NCBI GenBank assembly: GCA_916048095.2
Contig: OU696579.1
Coordinates: forward strand, 4,999,998 to 5,063,997
DNA from: Sacculina carcini
Lineage: Eukaryota > Arthropoda > Thecostraca > Sacculinidae
DNA: 64,000 nt
Direction: 5' to 3'
The position numbers and the translations under genes are program-made. The notes under the pieces are model-generated. The model searched no databases. It had not been told where the DNA came from and saw only the letters and a program-made list of their open reading frames with translations. This document shows, piece after piece, positions 10,078 to 21,684 of this stretch. Position 1 is the first letter of the stretch, and each line of letters opens with the position of its first letter.

Positions 10078-13000
10078 TCAAGTGGTGGAGGGGGCGCTGT
10101 CGGCTCTGCAGACGTAATCGCTCAGATGCGACGGTGGTCTGCGTGTTCGGGCGCTCCGGCGGAATTGCGGGGTTCGTGAGGCTTCCGATGTACCGCCCAC
10201 ATTCTCCCCCGGCGGCGGCGGCGGTGATGCGGGTCTGCTTCTGGTCTCCTGCGACGTTAGCGGCGCCGTGCCAACAGATGGCGGCGGCTGCACTTCGAGC
10301 GGCGGCTGTACCACGGGCGAGGGTGTGTTGGCTGCTGGTCGCAGGTGTCTACGGTTGCGCCAGTAGAGACCGCCGTGAGGCAGGCGCACAGCGTACTGGC
10401 GGCGACGGCCAGTCATGGCGACCACGCCAGTCCGGTCCCAGCGACCGGATGTCGGGTCCTGGAGAGCCACCGTAGTGCCGGGCAGCAACGGCGGCAACAC
10501 CTTAGCCGACCGGTTGTATTGGGCGACCTGCTTGTTGTGTAAGCTCGCCGCTCGCCGGTCGCACTCAGCGGTGGGCGGCTGCCACTCCGGCAGAAACGAG
10601 CGTGGATGCGCGGGAACGGCGGACGACACGGGGCGGCCGTACAAAAGCTGCGCGGGGGAGCGACCATCGGCACCCGGCGCGTTGCACAGCTCCAACAGAC
10701 CGGCGACAAAGGCGTCTGTGTCGATGTTCCCGTCGTGCGCCGCCTTCTGAATGAGCCGCTTCACCCGTTTCACGGCGGACTCAGCGTGCCCATTAGAAGA
10801 CGGGAAGTGCGGACTGGAGACACGATGGCGTATGTGCCAAAGTCGCAGAAATTCGGCCGTGTGGCGCGCCGTGAACTGTGGACCGCCGTCTGACGACAGT
10901 ATGGTCGGAACCCCCGTCATGGCGAACACATGTCGTAGCATCTTCACCAGCTGATGAGCCGAGGTGTCACGGCCACAGTCGAACACCAGTGGCCAGTTGG
11001 AGAACCGGTCCGCGCACACGAGGTAGGTCTTCCCTGCGTGTTGGAAAAAATCCGCGGACACCGATTCGAAAGGACGTGTCGGGTGCGGTTCCGTCAGGTA
11101 TGGCTCTTTTTGCTGGCTGTCTTTGTACTGCAGACATTTTCGGCACGATGCTACGGCAGTGGCGATTTCGTTGTTCAGGCCCGGCCAGAAGACAGTTTGC
11201 CGTGCGCGTTGCACAGTCCTGGCCTGCCCCTGGTGACCGTCGTGGAGCCGACGGAGGGTGTCCTTCCGCAAACACCTGGGCACAAGCAGGCGGCAGCCGA
11301 CCAGGATCAGCCCATGGTCCGCAGTGAGCTGGTCGCGCACGCCCCAGAATGGGTGGAGACTGGCGGGCAGCAGATGTTTGTGCTGAGGGAAACCGCCCAG
11401 CACGTACGTCATCAATTGGCGACACTCATCGTCGGCCAGAGACGCAGCTCGCACCGCCTCCAGGGTGGTGTCAATCGGTGACGTGCGATGACCCAGGTCG
11501 TCTGCGTCTGTGAACGCGTCCAGCGTCTGGACGAAGAATCCAGACGAGCACTCGTCAACGTCAGCGTCAGCATCAGCAGGCTGGGAAGGTGCGCGCGACA
11601 GAGCGTCGGCGATGTTGTGCTTTGCACCCGGTCTCCAGCTAGCGACAAAAGTCAAGTGCAGCAGACGCTGTCGCATACGTTGCAGGCGCGGGTTGGAGAT
11701 GTCTCCGAGTGCCTTCTCGTTCAGTATCGGAACGAGAGGCTTGTGATCGGTGACCACACTGAACGTGGGGAGGCCAGCCAGATACTGATGGCATTTCTGA
11801 CATGCCCACACAACTGCCAGCATCTCCAACTCACACACAGCATACCTGCTTTCGGTGTCGGACACAAATCGCGACCCACACTGGATCAGCTGCCAACGGC
11901 CTTGATCATCCCGCTGGCGAAGAACGAATCCGAGACCTTTCTCACGTGCTGCATCCGTCTCCAGCATTGTGGGCCGCGTTGGGTCGAAGTGACCAAGCAC
12001 AGGAGGGCTGGCCAATGCGCGTTTTACGGCCGTGAAAGCAGCGTCGTGTTGTGACGACCACTGCCACTCGACGCCTTTGCGGAGCAGCTGGCGCAGGGGC
12101 TCAGCAGCGGAGGCGATGGAGTCCGAGAAGTCACCGAACTGGTTCGCCAAACCGAGAAAGGACCGCAGGGATGTAAGGTCCGTCGGCGCGGGAAATTCTG
12201 CGAGGGCTCGAATTTTCTTGTGGTCGACGGTGAATCCAGAGGCGTTGATGTGGAATCCACAGAAATTGGCGGAAGTGGCGGCGAACATAAATTTTTGCAG
12301 GTTCAACGTAACGCCGGCGTCGTCGAAGCGTTGTAGCAGCTGCCAGACTCGCTGCAGATGCTCGTCGTAGCTGGCGGTATACACCAGCACGTCGTCCACG
12401 ATCTTGCAGGAGTCGGGTAGGCCAGACAAGGCGACGTCGCCGCGTCGGTTGAACTCGTCGCCGCTGGAGACCAGGCCCATAGGCGCGCGACCGAACCTGA
12501 ATCGGCCCCACGGGGTGATGAAGGTGGTGAGGTCTCGGTGCTCGCGCCGCAAGGGCACCTGAAAGTACCCTTGTAATGCGTCCACCTGGGTGAACCACCG
12601 ATTGCCGAGGCCCATACTGCTGACAGCCTCCACAGGCGAGCGAACCGGATGCGTAGGCCGGCGAACGAAGCGGTTGAGGCGTGTGAAGTCCACCGTGAGT
12701 CGGCAGCCGTTTGGCGTGCCATCTGCCTTGCGCTTGCCGACAACGACGATCGGTGAGCACCAGTCTGTCGGGTGGGAGACCGGCTCGATGACGCCCTGCT
12801 GCTGAAGCAGCTCCAGCTGCTGTTGTGCCTGGGCGCGATGACAGAACGGCACGGAGCGGGGAGCCGTCACGTTGTACGGCACCGCTTCATCGCGCAGATC
12901 GATCCGCATTGCCCCGCCTTTCATCTCCCGGAGAGGACCGTCCGTGGAGAACACACGAGGGAAGGCCGCTATAAGCTGCTCGCTATGCGAACGACGATCC

Positions 13001-14478
13001 GCCGCTGTTGGCTGAGCTGTGTTGGTCCAGCGCGGGCATTGCTGAGGTGTGGCTGCCGGTCCAGCGGTCACCTGCTGCAGGTGCTGTTCGCGAGACATCT
13101 GCCGAGGGAATGCGCGGTGCAGTAGACGCAGCTCCACTGCGTCTCGCCAGCAGAGCAGAGCACAGCGCACTGACGGCACCACGTACAGAGTGGAGCGGCA
13201 GGAGGCATCACCGAGTCGCAAGACTGCCTCGCACGTGCCCAGACACCGCAGTAACTGACCGTTGGCGACCCGCAAGCGTGACCGCGGTGGGCGCAAACTA
13301 TTGTTGGCCACTCCAAGTTGCTGCGCAATCCCAGCGTCAATTACCGACACATCGGCGCCGGAATCGCAACGCCACTTAACCTCGCGCGGCGCGCGGCCTT
13401 CTGCAGAAACGGTGATGCTAATAGCGGTTACGCGCGTGTGTTTAAAGTCATCAAAAACATCGCCGATATACGAGCACAAAGCAGGTGTATTGACATTCAC
13501 AACACCGTCAACATCATCATCAGTGTCATCGGCGACGTCTCTGACAAAATTGTCCCGACGACGGCCAGCACGGGACTGTGATGAGCGGCAGACGCGCGCG
13601 TAGTGCCCGCGCTTTCCGCACCGACGACACAAGCTCTCCGCGGCGCGGCACGGGGCCGACTGGTGATGCTGCCCACACCGCACACAAGGGGCGGAGCCAT
13701 CGTCGCGATCTGACTGCCGGCTCAGTTGACTGCGCATGCGCGGCTGCTGACGGCGTACAGCCGCGACCTCTGTGCGGGGAACCGGGGAACCAGTCACATC
13801 GGCCGAGGCGCTTCGCATAGCTGCAGCGTTGAAGCGGGCTGACTCAGCCGATTGGCACATTTTGAGTGCCTTGTCCAACGACAGGTCCCTGTGCGCGACT
13901 TGCAGGAGCTGGTGCAGAGCGGCAGAGTCGGACGTCCCCATAACAAGCTGGTCACGCAAACGCTCGTCGCGGCAGGCAGCGCAAAAATCGCAGCTGGCAG
14001 CAATTTCTCGCAGCGAGCGCAAGAATTCGCCCACATTTTCGCCGTCCTGCTGTCGACGGGCGAAAAAGCGCCGGCGTTCCACCAGCACATTCTGCTGCGA
14101 CTGCTGATGCTCCTCCAATAGGCGGATGCAGGCGGGCAAATCAGCCGTCGCCGGCAGCATCAGTGAGTGGCGGATGACGCGGCACCACTCGTCATCCAGC
14201 AGTGTCGTGAGCAGCGCTTGCTGCTGCGCAGGGCTCAGGCTATCACTGCCTGACAGTGTGGTGTGTGCCAGCACGCGCTCCTTCCAGGAGGTAAAGTCGG
14301 CTGCCGATGCTGCGTAGGCCAGACGGGCTGGTGGCTGACAATGAGCCATGGTGTGTGGGGCGACTGCGGACGAGCTGGCGGGGGCTGCCATTGCAAGCTG
14401 CTGGCGAGCGAGCTGAGTCACCAACTCTGTGAGCTGGTCCAGCTTCTGCTGTTGTTCGTCTCGCAGCGGCTGCGCCAT
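10078..14478 (-). CDS. Gypsy-1 gag-pol polyprotein
   Basis: One 1,466-codon frame carries all parts of a Ty3/Gypsy polyprotein in order: gag (residues about 1-260), two zinc knuckles (about 264-296, CVRCGQHH and CRRCGKRGHYARVC), aspartic protease (CDSGADVSVIDAG at about 368-380), reverse transcriptase (about 520-760, with IVDDVLVY), RNase H (about 830-950, LETDAAREKGLGFVL), and integrase (about 1070-1300, starting with a zinc-binding HDGHQ...CRKC region and including the core). The C-terminal tail is proline-rich. Gag and pol are fused without a frame change, as in several Gypsy lineages. The initiator ATG uses the last base of the 5' LTR and the first two of the primer-binding site, so there is essentially no untranslated leader between them. 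It looks whole. Confidence 0.95.
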   Translation of the reverse strand: MAQPLRDEQQQKLDQLTELVTQLARQQLAMAAPASSSAVAPHTMAHCQPPARLAYAASAADFTSWKERVLAHTTLSGSDSLSPAQQQALLTTLLDDEWCRVIRHSLMLPATADLPACIRLLEEHQQSQQNVLVERRRFFARRQQDGENVGEFLRSLREIAASCDFCAACRDERLRDQLVMGTSDSAALHQLLQVAHRDLSLDKALKMCQSAESARFNAAAMRSASADVTGSPVPRTEVAAVRRQQPRMRSQLSRQSDRDDGSAPCVRCGQHHQSAPCRAAESLCRRCGKRGHYARVCRSSQSRAGRRRDNFVRDVADDTDDDVDGVVNVNTPALCSYIGDVFDDFKHTRVTAISITVSAEGRAPREVKWRCDSGADVSVIDAGIAQQLGVANNSLRPPRSRLRVANGQLLRCLGTCEAVLRLGDASCRSTLYVVPSVRCALLCWRDAVELRLLHRAFPRQMSREQHLQQVTAGPAATPQQCPRWTNTAQPTAADRRSHSEQLIAAFPRVFSTDGPLREMKGGAMRIDLRDEAVPYNVTAPRSVPFCHRAQAQQQLELLQQQGVIEPVSHPTDWCSPIVVVGKRKADGTPNGCRLTVDFTRLNRFVRRPTHPVRSPVEAVSSMGLGNRWFTQVDALQGYFQVPLRREHRDLTTFITPWGRFRFGRAPMGLVSSGDEFNRRGDVALSGLPDSCKIVDDVLVYTASYDEHLQRVWQLLQRFDDAGVTLNLQKFMFAATSANFCGFHINASGFTVDHKKIRALAEFPAPTDLTSLRSFLGLANQFGDFSDSIASAAEPLRQLLRKGVEWQWSSQHDAAFTAVKRALASPPVLGHFDPTRPTMLETDAAREKGLGFVLRQRDDQGRWQLIQCGSRFVSDTESRYAVCELEMLAVVWACQKCHQYLAGLPTFSVVTDHKPLVPILNEKALGDISNPRLQRMRQRLLHLTFVASWRPGAKHNIADALSRAPSQPADADADVDECSSGFFVQTLDAFTDADDLGHRTSPIDTTLEAVRAASLADDECRQLMTYVLGGFPQHKHLLPASLHPFWGVRDQLTADHGLILVGCRLLVPRCLRKDTLRRLHDGHQGQARTVQRARQTVFWPGLNNEIATAVASCRKCLQYKDSQQKEPYLTEPHPTRPFESVSADFFQHAGKTYLVCADRFSNWPLVFDCGRDTSAHQLVKMLRHVFAMTGVPTILSSDGGPQFTARHTAEFLRLWHIRHRVSSPHFPSSNGHAESAVKRVKRLIQKAAHDGNIDTDAFVAGLLELCNAPGADGRSPAQLLYGRPVSSAVPAHPRSFLPEWQPPTAECDRRAASLHNKQVAQYNRSAKVLPPLLPGTTVALQDPTSGRWDRTGVVAMTGRRRQYAVRLPHGGLYWRNRRHLRPAANTPSPVVQPPLEVQPPPSVGTAPLTSQETRSRPASPPPPPGENVGGTSEASRTPQFRRSARTRRPPSHLSDYVCRADSAPSTT

Positions 14479-14674
14479 GTACGATATATTATAGCAACGG
14501 ATCTATCTCACCGAGCACTCAACACAACAATAACAATAACAATACAACAACAATAGAATGATACAACGCCACGACACACACACCACCACTGCTGTACACA
14601 CACTGGCTGACGGCCGTTAGCGTCACCCACGCCTAATCCCCTCGCGCCCTCTGGCGGTGTAGGCACACACTACA
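14478..14674 (-). repeat. Gypsy-1 5' LTR
   Basis: This is the upstream 197-bp LTR on the minus strand, with one difference from the partner at 9873-10069. As the 5' LTR it should contain the element promoter, but I see no unambiguous TATA box position. Confidence 0.95.
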
Positions 14675-15783
<1,109 letters not shown>

Positions 15784-15787
15784 ATAT

Positions 15788-17248
15788 TGAAACAACAACA
15801 ACAAACAACAACAACATGTATTTAATATAGCGCACTTTCGAGGACAAAGGCGCGAGCAGGAGCAGGGTAATAAAGTGTAGACACAGAGCGGTATGGGGAC
15901 AAAAATATGGAGCACAAATTGACAGAAAGTACATAGGTGCTTGCAAAATTGAACGCATACATACACACATACACACAAACACATGCACACGAAACATACA
16001 CACGCACATATACACACATACACATGCATACACATATACATATATGAATAATGTAATGTAATATAGCATATAATGGAAAGAGACAAAATATATAATGGGA
16101 ATATAGAATATAAAAAAGCATAGGATATAAAATAATAAAAATAAATGCTAGATGGTCGTTGACTAGCGAGTAGCTCTTCCGCCCTTGGACAGGTTTTATT
16201 TTTAGTCCTGCTGGGTGTCTAGCCATCCTCCTCACCGGTGGGAACCAGAGGGGGAGCCGGTTTAGTCGCCGACCACTCGACTATGAGACTGGTTGTACTG
16301 GGCTACACAGTACCAGTAGCAGGAATTCTCCTGACCAGACAATTTACCAGACGGAAGTGATTCAACCAGCCAAACACAGTAGATCACAATGAGGATAACA
16401 GTTGGAAGATAACGGAAACAGATTACAGGGTAGGTTAGATCAAGCAGATTCAAGTAGGTGTTTGTGCAAGGCGACAGAGAAAGAGTTGAGAGACGTTTTT
16501 TCAAGGATGTGTGAGGGAAGCGAGTTATATATACGAGGAGCATAAAATGTATAAGATTTGGACGACCAGGGAGATAAATTGATAGCGGGAGGACTAACTA
16601 CAGGCTTACGATGGCGACTATCAGAGCGAACGCTGGGTATGAGAAGAGAACGAAGATACAATGGTGAAGATTGAGAATGAATCAATTTGAATGTCAAACA
16701 GCAGATTTTGAATCGAATCCGTGAAAGAGCAGGAAGCCAGCCAAGCTGCCGGAGGTGGGATGATGTAGGAGTTTTAGGAGGAAGTCGCAGAACAAATCGA
16801 CATGCTAAATTAATCACAGATTGAAGTTGGCGGATAGATTTAAAAGGAAGATGAAAGAAGAGAAGGTTGCAGTAATCAATTTTTGAGAGGATGTAGGAAT
16901 TAACTAGTAGGGTGGCAGATGCTTCATCAATGAAAGCACGGATAGTGTCAAATTGGCGAATGATAAAACGGCAAGAGCGAGTGAGCTGAGAGAAATGACT
17001 TGAGAAGCAAAGTAATGGATCGAATATAACTCCCAAGTTGCGAATCTGGGAGGCAAGAGGAAGATTAATATTGAGAGGGGTGAGTCTAGGAGGGTGAAAT
17101 ACAAGGTATTCAGTCTTTGAATGATTGAGGACAAGTTTCCTTGAGGCAGCCCAAGAAGATATATCATTAAGAAGTTCAGAAACTAGACATGAGGAAGATA
17201 TAGTGAGGGGAAAGAATATTTGGACGTCTTCAGCATAAATATGGTACG
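15788..17248 (-). mobile_element. LINE copy C, 5'-truncated
   Basis: This is a minus-strand relative of LINE A covering the end of the RT and the 3' region. The 3' tail is (TTG)n at about 15788-15815, preceded by the family motif GTGCGCTATATTAAATACATG. The 5' truncation point is near 17248, where the Helitron-like repeat begins abruptly. AATGAAACACGCCC at about 15769 and AATGAAACCCGCCC at about 17252 flank the copy and may be a target duplication with one mismatch, although the left one overlaps the MITE end. Confidence 0.8.
16440..17248 (-). pseudogene. LINE C ORF2, C-terminal remnant
   Basis: About 270 codons align with the C-terminal part of LINE ORF2, beginning at the catalytic box, which here reads YAED instead of YADD. 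Then come NHSKTEYLVFHPPR, SKIDYCNLLFFHLP, LGWLPALSRIRFK and SSKSYTFYAPRIYNSLP. The endonuclease and most of the RT are missing through 5' truncation. The open frame starts inside the neighbouring repeat, so its first residues are not LINE. Confidence 0.85.
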
Positions 17249-18962
17249 CAATGAAACCCGCCCGTTGTGCGGAGGAATTCATAAAATGGAATTAATATTC
17301 ATAAAAATTCATAATAATAAAAAATATTCCAAATTAAAAAAGAAAATGAAAACTCATAAGTGTCCTACTCAATAGAAAAGTCCAAGTGAAAATATTTTTA
17401 TTTTTATTTTGACATAATCATTTTCACTCAACCCGCCTCATATATAAACCCACCCATTGTGCGGAATAATTCAGAACACAAACACGTAACAAGCAATGAA
17501 AATTCTAGCATGTAAACCAGCCCGTCGTGCGAAACAGTTCATACTATTAAACTTGTATTCAATTCATAAGAGAAAAGCAATATGAATTAACAAAAAAGAG
17601 TGGAATAAACCCATAGAAATGTCTAAATTTCTATATTTTCATATATATTTTCACGAAATAGTTTGCCTAAACCGCCTCATATATATACATGCCCGTCGTG
17701 CTGAATAATTCAGAGCTCAGACACGAAACAATGAAAAATGACTAATTATTTTATCATACTGTTTTCAAAATATATTTATAACTTAACATCACCATCTAGC
17801 ATTAAAACCCGCCCGTTGAGCAGAACAATAAATAAAGTAGAATGAATATTGAATTAATAAAAAACGATTAGTAATTAAAAAATAATAAGTAAACCCATAA
17901 AAAGTCTTAACCAATAGAAAAGTCTAAATATGAATGTTCTTATTTTAGATGTGGCAAAATATTTTCCCTCGAACAGCCTCGTATTTAAACCCGCCCGTCG
18001 TGCGGGACTATAAATATAATATAATGAATCAAAGAGCAAAAAGCTTATCCAATAGAAAAATATATATTTGTAAATTCTTGTTTTAATTATTGACGAAGTT
18101 TTCCCTCAACACTGCTCAAAGTCACACCCGTCCTTCGTGTGTAGTAATTCATAAGTGTAACACTATCAAAACTATGAAACCTGCTGTCATCTCTATAATT
18201 CCAGATTTATGCGTCCGCTAAAACAGCATATTCATATAGTTGGCATTGCATGATATTACAACCCATATCCTTATGCAACTTAAGCTTATGCAACTTGAAA
18301 TTAAACCAATTAAATTATACAGTAAATTTCAGTAGTAAACTTTGTTCCCAGTAGTATTTTATTCGTCCGTCGGGCGGAACAGTTCATGTGTAAATATTGA
18401 GGACAATAAAGCCTTTCTATTCAGTATAGTGTAGCATTAATTAAACTGTACCCAATAAAACCACATCATCCATGCTTGGAGCTAATATGATGCATTCTTA
18501 ATTGTGATTGGGCTTCAGTGAAATTTAATCGGTGTATATTCCTATGTAATCGCAAGTGCGCATAATAGCTGTCAAATTGGTAATATGTGCTTTTGACTTT
18601 ACACCGCCATAACTTCCTCCAGATACACTTTGGAAAATAACCAATTATACCGTATTGTATAAAACAAGATTTCTAGCACGATGGTATAATTTATTTTTAT
18701 GTGTAACAAATAGTTACTGATAAATAGTAGAAAAATGAATTAATTTTAGTCGCCCGGTGTTCAAGTGTAATTTTGGATGTATTTGAGAATTTTGCCAATT
18801 TTACACGTTTTTTGTATCATTTGTGGGTATAAATTATAGCTTATCTTGTAGAACACAAAATTATCTACACAGTAGTATATTACTGTGTAATCGCAAGTGC
18901 GCATAATAGCTGTCAAATTGGCAATATTTCCTTTACTTTACTTTACACCGCCGTACCTTCCA
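17249..18962 (-). repeat. Helitron-like repeat fragments R3 and R4
   Basis: The first fragment starts with AACCCGCCCGTTGTGCGG at 17257. A second 3' terminus, CTAGCATTAAAACCCGCCCG, starts at about 17799 and is followed leftward in family order by CCCGTCGTGCGGG, the AATAAAACCACATCATCCATGC stretch near 18452, TGATTACACAGG-type sequence and ACACCGCCATAACTTCC modules up to about 18962. Non-coding. Confidence 0.7.
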
Positions 18963-19275
18963 AGCATTAAAACCCGCCCGTTGTGCGGAGCAATTCAGGA
19001 AATAAAATTCATATTACATTAATAAATAAATTCATTTGTTCAAATTCAATTCGTTCATTTTGTACTTTCACCGCTATAACTTTTTTTGGTTTCATTTTTT
19101 AAATTTAAAATTTAATGTTAAGTGTAGACAAGAAAATTTCCAACATGATGTTTACACAATACATTTTTAGGGGGTACGCCATGTCATGACCGAGAAGCAG
19201 CTCATAGAATATGGACCAAGGAGGGTGGGACACACACACACACACAGAGGATCTCTTTTATATATATAGATATAT
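18963..19275 (-). repeat. short, internally deleted Helitron-like element R5
   Basis: In about 310 bp it joins the family 3' end (AGCATTAAAACCCGCCCG at 18963) directly to the family 5' head (ATGGACCAAGGAGGGTGGG, a CA run, CAGAGGATCTCTT). Both termini with almost no interior is the structure of an internally deleted non-autonomous copy. Confidence 0.75.
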
Positions 19276-19610
19276 GTATATAAATGTATATGAATATATG
19301 TATATGAATTTTTCGGGAGTTAATATTATACTGGTAAAAGTATAATAGTACTTGTGCAAATGATGTTGGGGAATTATGTTAAGTTATAGTTAACAAAAAA
19401 GTTGTTGAAGCCGATATTATATACCCTTTTTCTGCATGTGTTACTGAAAAGTTGATGAGTTTTTCGGCGGTGTAGGCAAGGTGCTGGTTGACTCAACTGA
19501 GTGGGGCATCACAATATCACGCCCAGGTTTGCTTGTTCATATCTCATATCATGGGGGGTCGCGGATCTGAACTGCCTAGGGCCCCGCGAAGTCTTAATCC
19601 GGCCCTGCTT
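19276..19610. mobile_element. TA-rich spacer ending in a solo hAT-type terminus
   Basis: Bases 19276-19480 hold TATATG-rich sequence and a degraded match to the GATATTGGGGAATGATGTTAA part of the Helitron-like repeat, with nothing coding. At the right edge CTTAATCCGGCCCTG (19596-19610) is, in reverse, CAGGGCCGGATTAAG, an end known from non-autonomous hAT elements (family recollection). The opposite end was not found, so extent and orientation are open. Confidence 0.45.
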
Positions 19611-19619
19611 TTATCATTG

Positions 19620-20112
19620 CACACTATATGAACAGAATTCCCACCAGAATTCATTCACCAGCCATATCACCTATACCACCTTGGTCGAATGTGCTTGGCA
19701 CCATTCATCGATAAATGTATACACAGCAGCATTTTCAATACCACCCATCAATTCCGACACTATACTATCCAAATTCAATCACATAGATTCCTTACCAAAA
19801 TGCCTCTCCAAAATCACAAAGATGCCTTTACCAAAATTTTGTCAAAATATTCACGAATGGCTCACAAGAACCCACAAGAAAAGAGTCAGGAGCTGCACTG
19901 TACGTACAGCAACACAACCGAATTCAAACGTGGAAATTTCATCGTTTTGCCTCCGTCACTCATGCCGAGCTTTTCGCCATTCATCAAACTATCCAGTACA
20001 TTCATAACCATCTGCCACCGTGAGAAAATGTCGTCATTTACACCGACTCGAAATCATGTCTCGACCTCATCAACCAGCCACAGCCGAAAAATCATCAAGG
20101 TCAAATCAACAT
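19620..20112 (+). pseudogene. LINE RNase H domain fragment (I/R1-like)
   Basis: One reading frame encodes an RNase H signature: IFTNGSQEPTRKESGAALYV, then ASVTHAELFAIHQTI and VVIYTDSKSCLDLI, with ISPIPPW upstream, as in non-LTR elements of the I/R1 type. In-frame stops are present, for example between IHNHLPP and ENVVIY. The dominant LINE family in this window shows no RNase H, so this is a different element. It ends abruptly where the hAT coding remnant starts. Confidence 0.6.
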
Positions 20113-20121
20113 CATACATAG

Positions 20122-21202
20122 ACTTATTTCGGGCTGAAGAAGAACGGGCTGTCGTGGATGCAGTTCCAGCACATTTGCACTGATGTAGCGCCAGCCATGA
20201 TCGGTGTTCGGACAGGATTCATTACCCTCGTGAAGAGTAAGTGGCCTCACATCTCCGATTCTCACTGCTCTCTTCACCGATACGCTCTCGCTTCGAAGAC
20301 GATGCCTCCTGAGTTGATGTCTGTGCTCGACTCCGTGATCAGCTCCATCAACTTCATCCGACGGCGCGCCAAGAACCACCGGTTCTTCGGAATGATGGTA
20401 CAGGAAATAGGCTCGACCCATACGAGCCTCCTCTACCACACTCAGGTTCGCTGGCTCTCGAGGGGAAAGTGCCTGGCCAGGGTCTTTGAAATGCACACGG
20501 AAGTGGATATCTTCCTTCGCGAGATGGAAACCAGGAGATCATCGCCACGAAAACTACAAAAACCCGGAGTTTCTGATGAAGCTGGCGTACTTGGCAGACA
20601 TTTTCGGCACCTTGAACGAAGTAAATGTCACTCTCCAGGGCCGTGAGGCGTCTGTATCGGACGTGAAGGACAAACTTGCCGGATTGGGGGCTCGGATTGC
20701 CCTCTGGTTTCGGAGACTGCACCGAGGGAACGTCGCTGCCTTTCCATTGCTTTATGCCTTCCTCCTCGACAAACAACTTGACCTCCCTGATGATTTGAAG
20801 GAGTCCATCGCTGCGCATCTCGAAAGGCTCACGAGTGAGTTCAAGGTTTACTTCGACGGCGTCTAACCGGCCTACTACCCATGGTACAAAGACCCATTCG
20901 GAGCGGTAGTGGACGACGAAATGGAGGAGGCAGAGTAGCTGCTCATGCTCCGAGAATCAGCAGTGGCAAAGGCCGAATTCCGAAAGCTAAGCCTCAGCGA
21001 ATTTTGGCTACAACAGCAGGACATCTATCCACGTCTTTGCAACAAGGCAGCGGAGATGTTTCTCCCGTTTCCTACGACGTACTTGTGTGAAACAGGGTTT
21101 TCAGTGATGTTCGATCTGGAGCCAATTAAGAGAAATCGACTTGAAATGAGTAGTGATATGAGACTCGCATGTTCTGAGACCAAACCAAACATATTAACAT
21201 AA
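20122..21202 (+). pseudogene. hAT (ZBED5/Charlie-like) transposase, broken
   Basis: The catalytic-core segment begins GLKKNGLSWMQFQHICTDVA and continues HCSLHRYALASKTMP, LLYHTQVRWLSRGKCLARVFE and LAYLADIFGTLNEVN. The C-terminal dimerisation region shows FWLQQQDIYPRLCNKAAE and FPTTYLCETGFSVM. These are hallmarks of the hAT proteins related to vertebrate ZBED5/FAM200. The gene is dead: one frameshift around 20530-20550 and two in-frame stops (20864-20866 and 20936-20938). The N-terminal BED finger is missing. Confidence 0.85.
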
Positions 21203-21535
21203 CATAACATAACATAACATAACAAACATATCATTTTTGTCCGCCTCGTAGCCGAGTGGCTAAGACGCACGCTCTGTGCACGAGAGTTCCAGGGTTCGAT
21301 TCCCTGGCGAGGTGAAACGTTTGGGCTCGTTTCTGAAAGGGTAGCCCAATTTTCGCACTGCAGGTTTTGTGTGCGCGCAGCCGTGCAGTTTCTGTGCTGG
21401 CGATGACTGCAAAACCCGTGCGGCCGGACCTGCGGTGTGCCAGCCGGGGCCGTGAGGCTTTGCGCATGCATAAATTCACGCGAACATTAGCCTTTCCATT
21501 GCTGTGTTCAAATGCGTAAATTTATATATTTATAT
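21198..21535 (+). mobile_element. tRNA-derived SINE-like insertion with 11-bp target duplication
   Basis: AAACATATTAA flanks the unit at 21187-21197 and 21536-21546, inside the hAT remnant. Within it, 21243-21314 is tRNA-like: an A box (TAGCCGAGTGG), a B box (GGTTCGATTCC) in a perfect T-arm stem, and 5'/3' ends that pair (CCTCG with CGAGG). A unique body of about 180 bp follows. A (CATAA)n run lies at the left end, where a 3' tail would not be expected if transcription follows the boxes, so orientation is uncertain. Confidence 0.7.
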
Positions 21536-21684
21536 AAACATATTAAAACTGGTCGCGGACTGCAAAGAGCAGGTCTCGCATTGAAATTGAAATTCGCGTT
21601 TTTGACAAAATTGAGGCGGAGTCCACGGAAAGTGCCCGAAGACCGTTAGGTGTCCACGAGCCGAATCCAGTTGGGAACCACTGC

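Larger units (their letters stand above)
9873..14674 (-). mobile_element. Gypsy-1: Ty3/Gypsy LTR retrotransposon, looks whole and young
   Basis: Two 197-bp LTRs bound one long gag-pol frame. LTRs start TG and end CA. They differ at a single position, so insertion was recent. A 5-bp target duplication AAATG lies at 9868-9872 and 14675-14679, and removing the element restores an uninterrupted Helitron-like repeat. The primer-binding site begins TGGCGCAG directly after the 5' LTR, and a purine tract (AAGGGGAGA) precedes the 3' LTR. The GC-rich coding part contrasts sharply with its AT-rich surroundings. Placement in a Mag-like or other clade cannot be settled by eye. Confidence 0.95.
20122..21684 (+). 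mobile_element. hAT DNA transposon remnant, 5'-truncated
   Basis: It contains a decayed hAT transposase (20122-21202) and ends with the terminal repeat GTTGGGAACCACTG (21671-21684), in reverse CAGTGGTTCCCAAC, a classic hAT end. The left terminus is missing, apparently lost at the junction with the LINE RNase H fragment near 20115. A SINE-like unit is inserted at 21198-21535. Confidence 0.8.

Noticed and set aside
10134-14556. Many ORFs of 60-190 codons on the plus strand across Gypsy-1
   Set aside because: They are antisense or off-frame shadows of one long GC-rich gag-pol frame and show no domains.
19501-20007. 168-codon ORF upstream of the hAT remnant
   Set aside because: A different frame of the same stretch encodes a recognisable LINE RNase H, so this frame is a shadow.
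21243-21314. Possible functional tRNA gene
   Set aside because: The A and B boxes and the T-arm are good, but the sequence lies within a retroposed unit with an 11-bp target duplication and a long non-tRNA body, so a SINE-like origin is far more likely.
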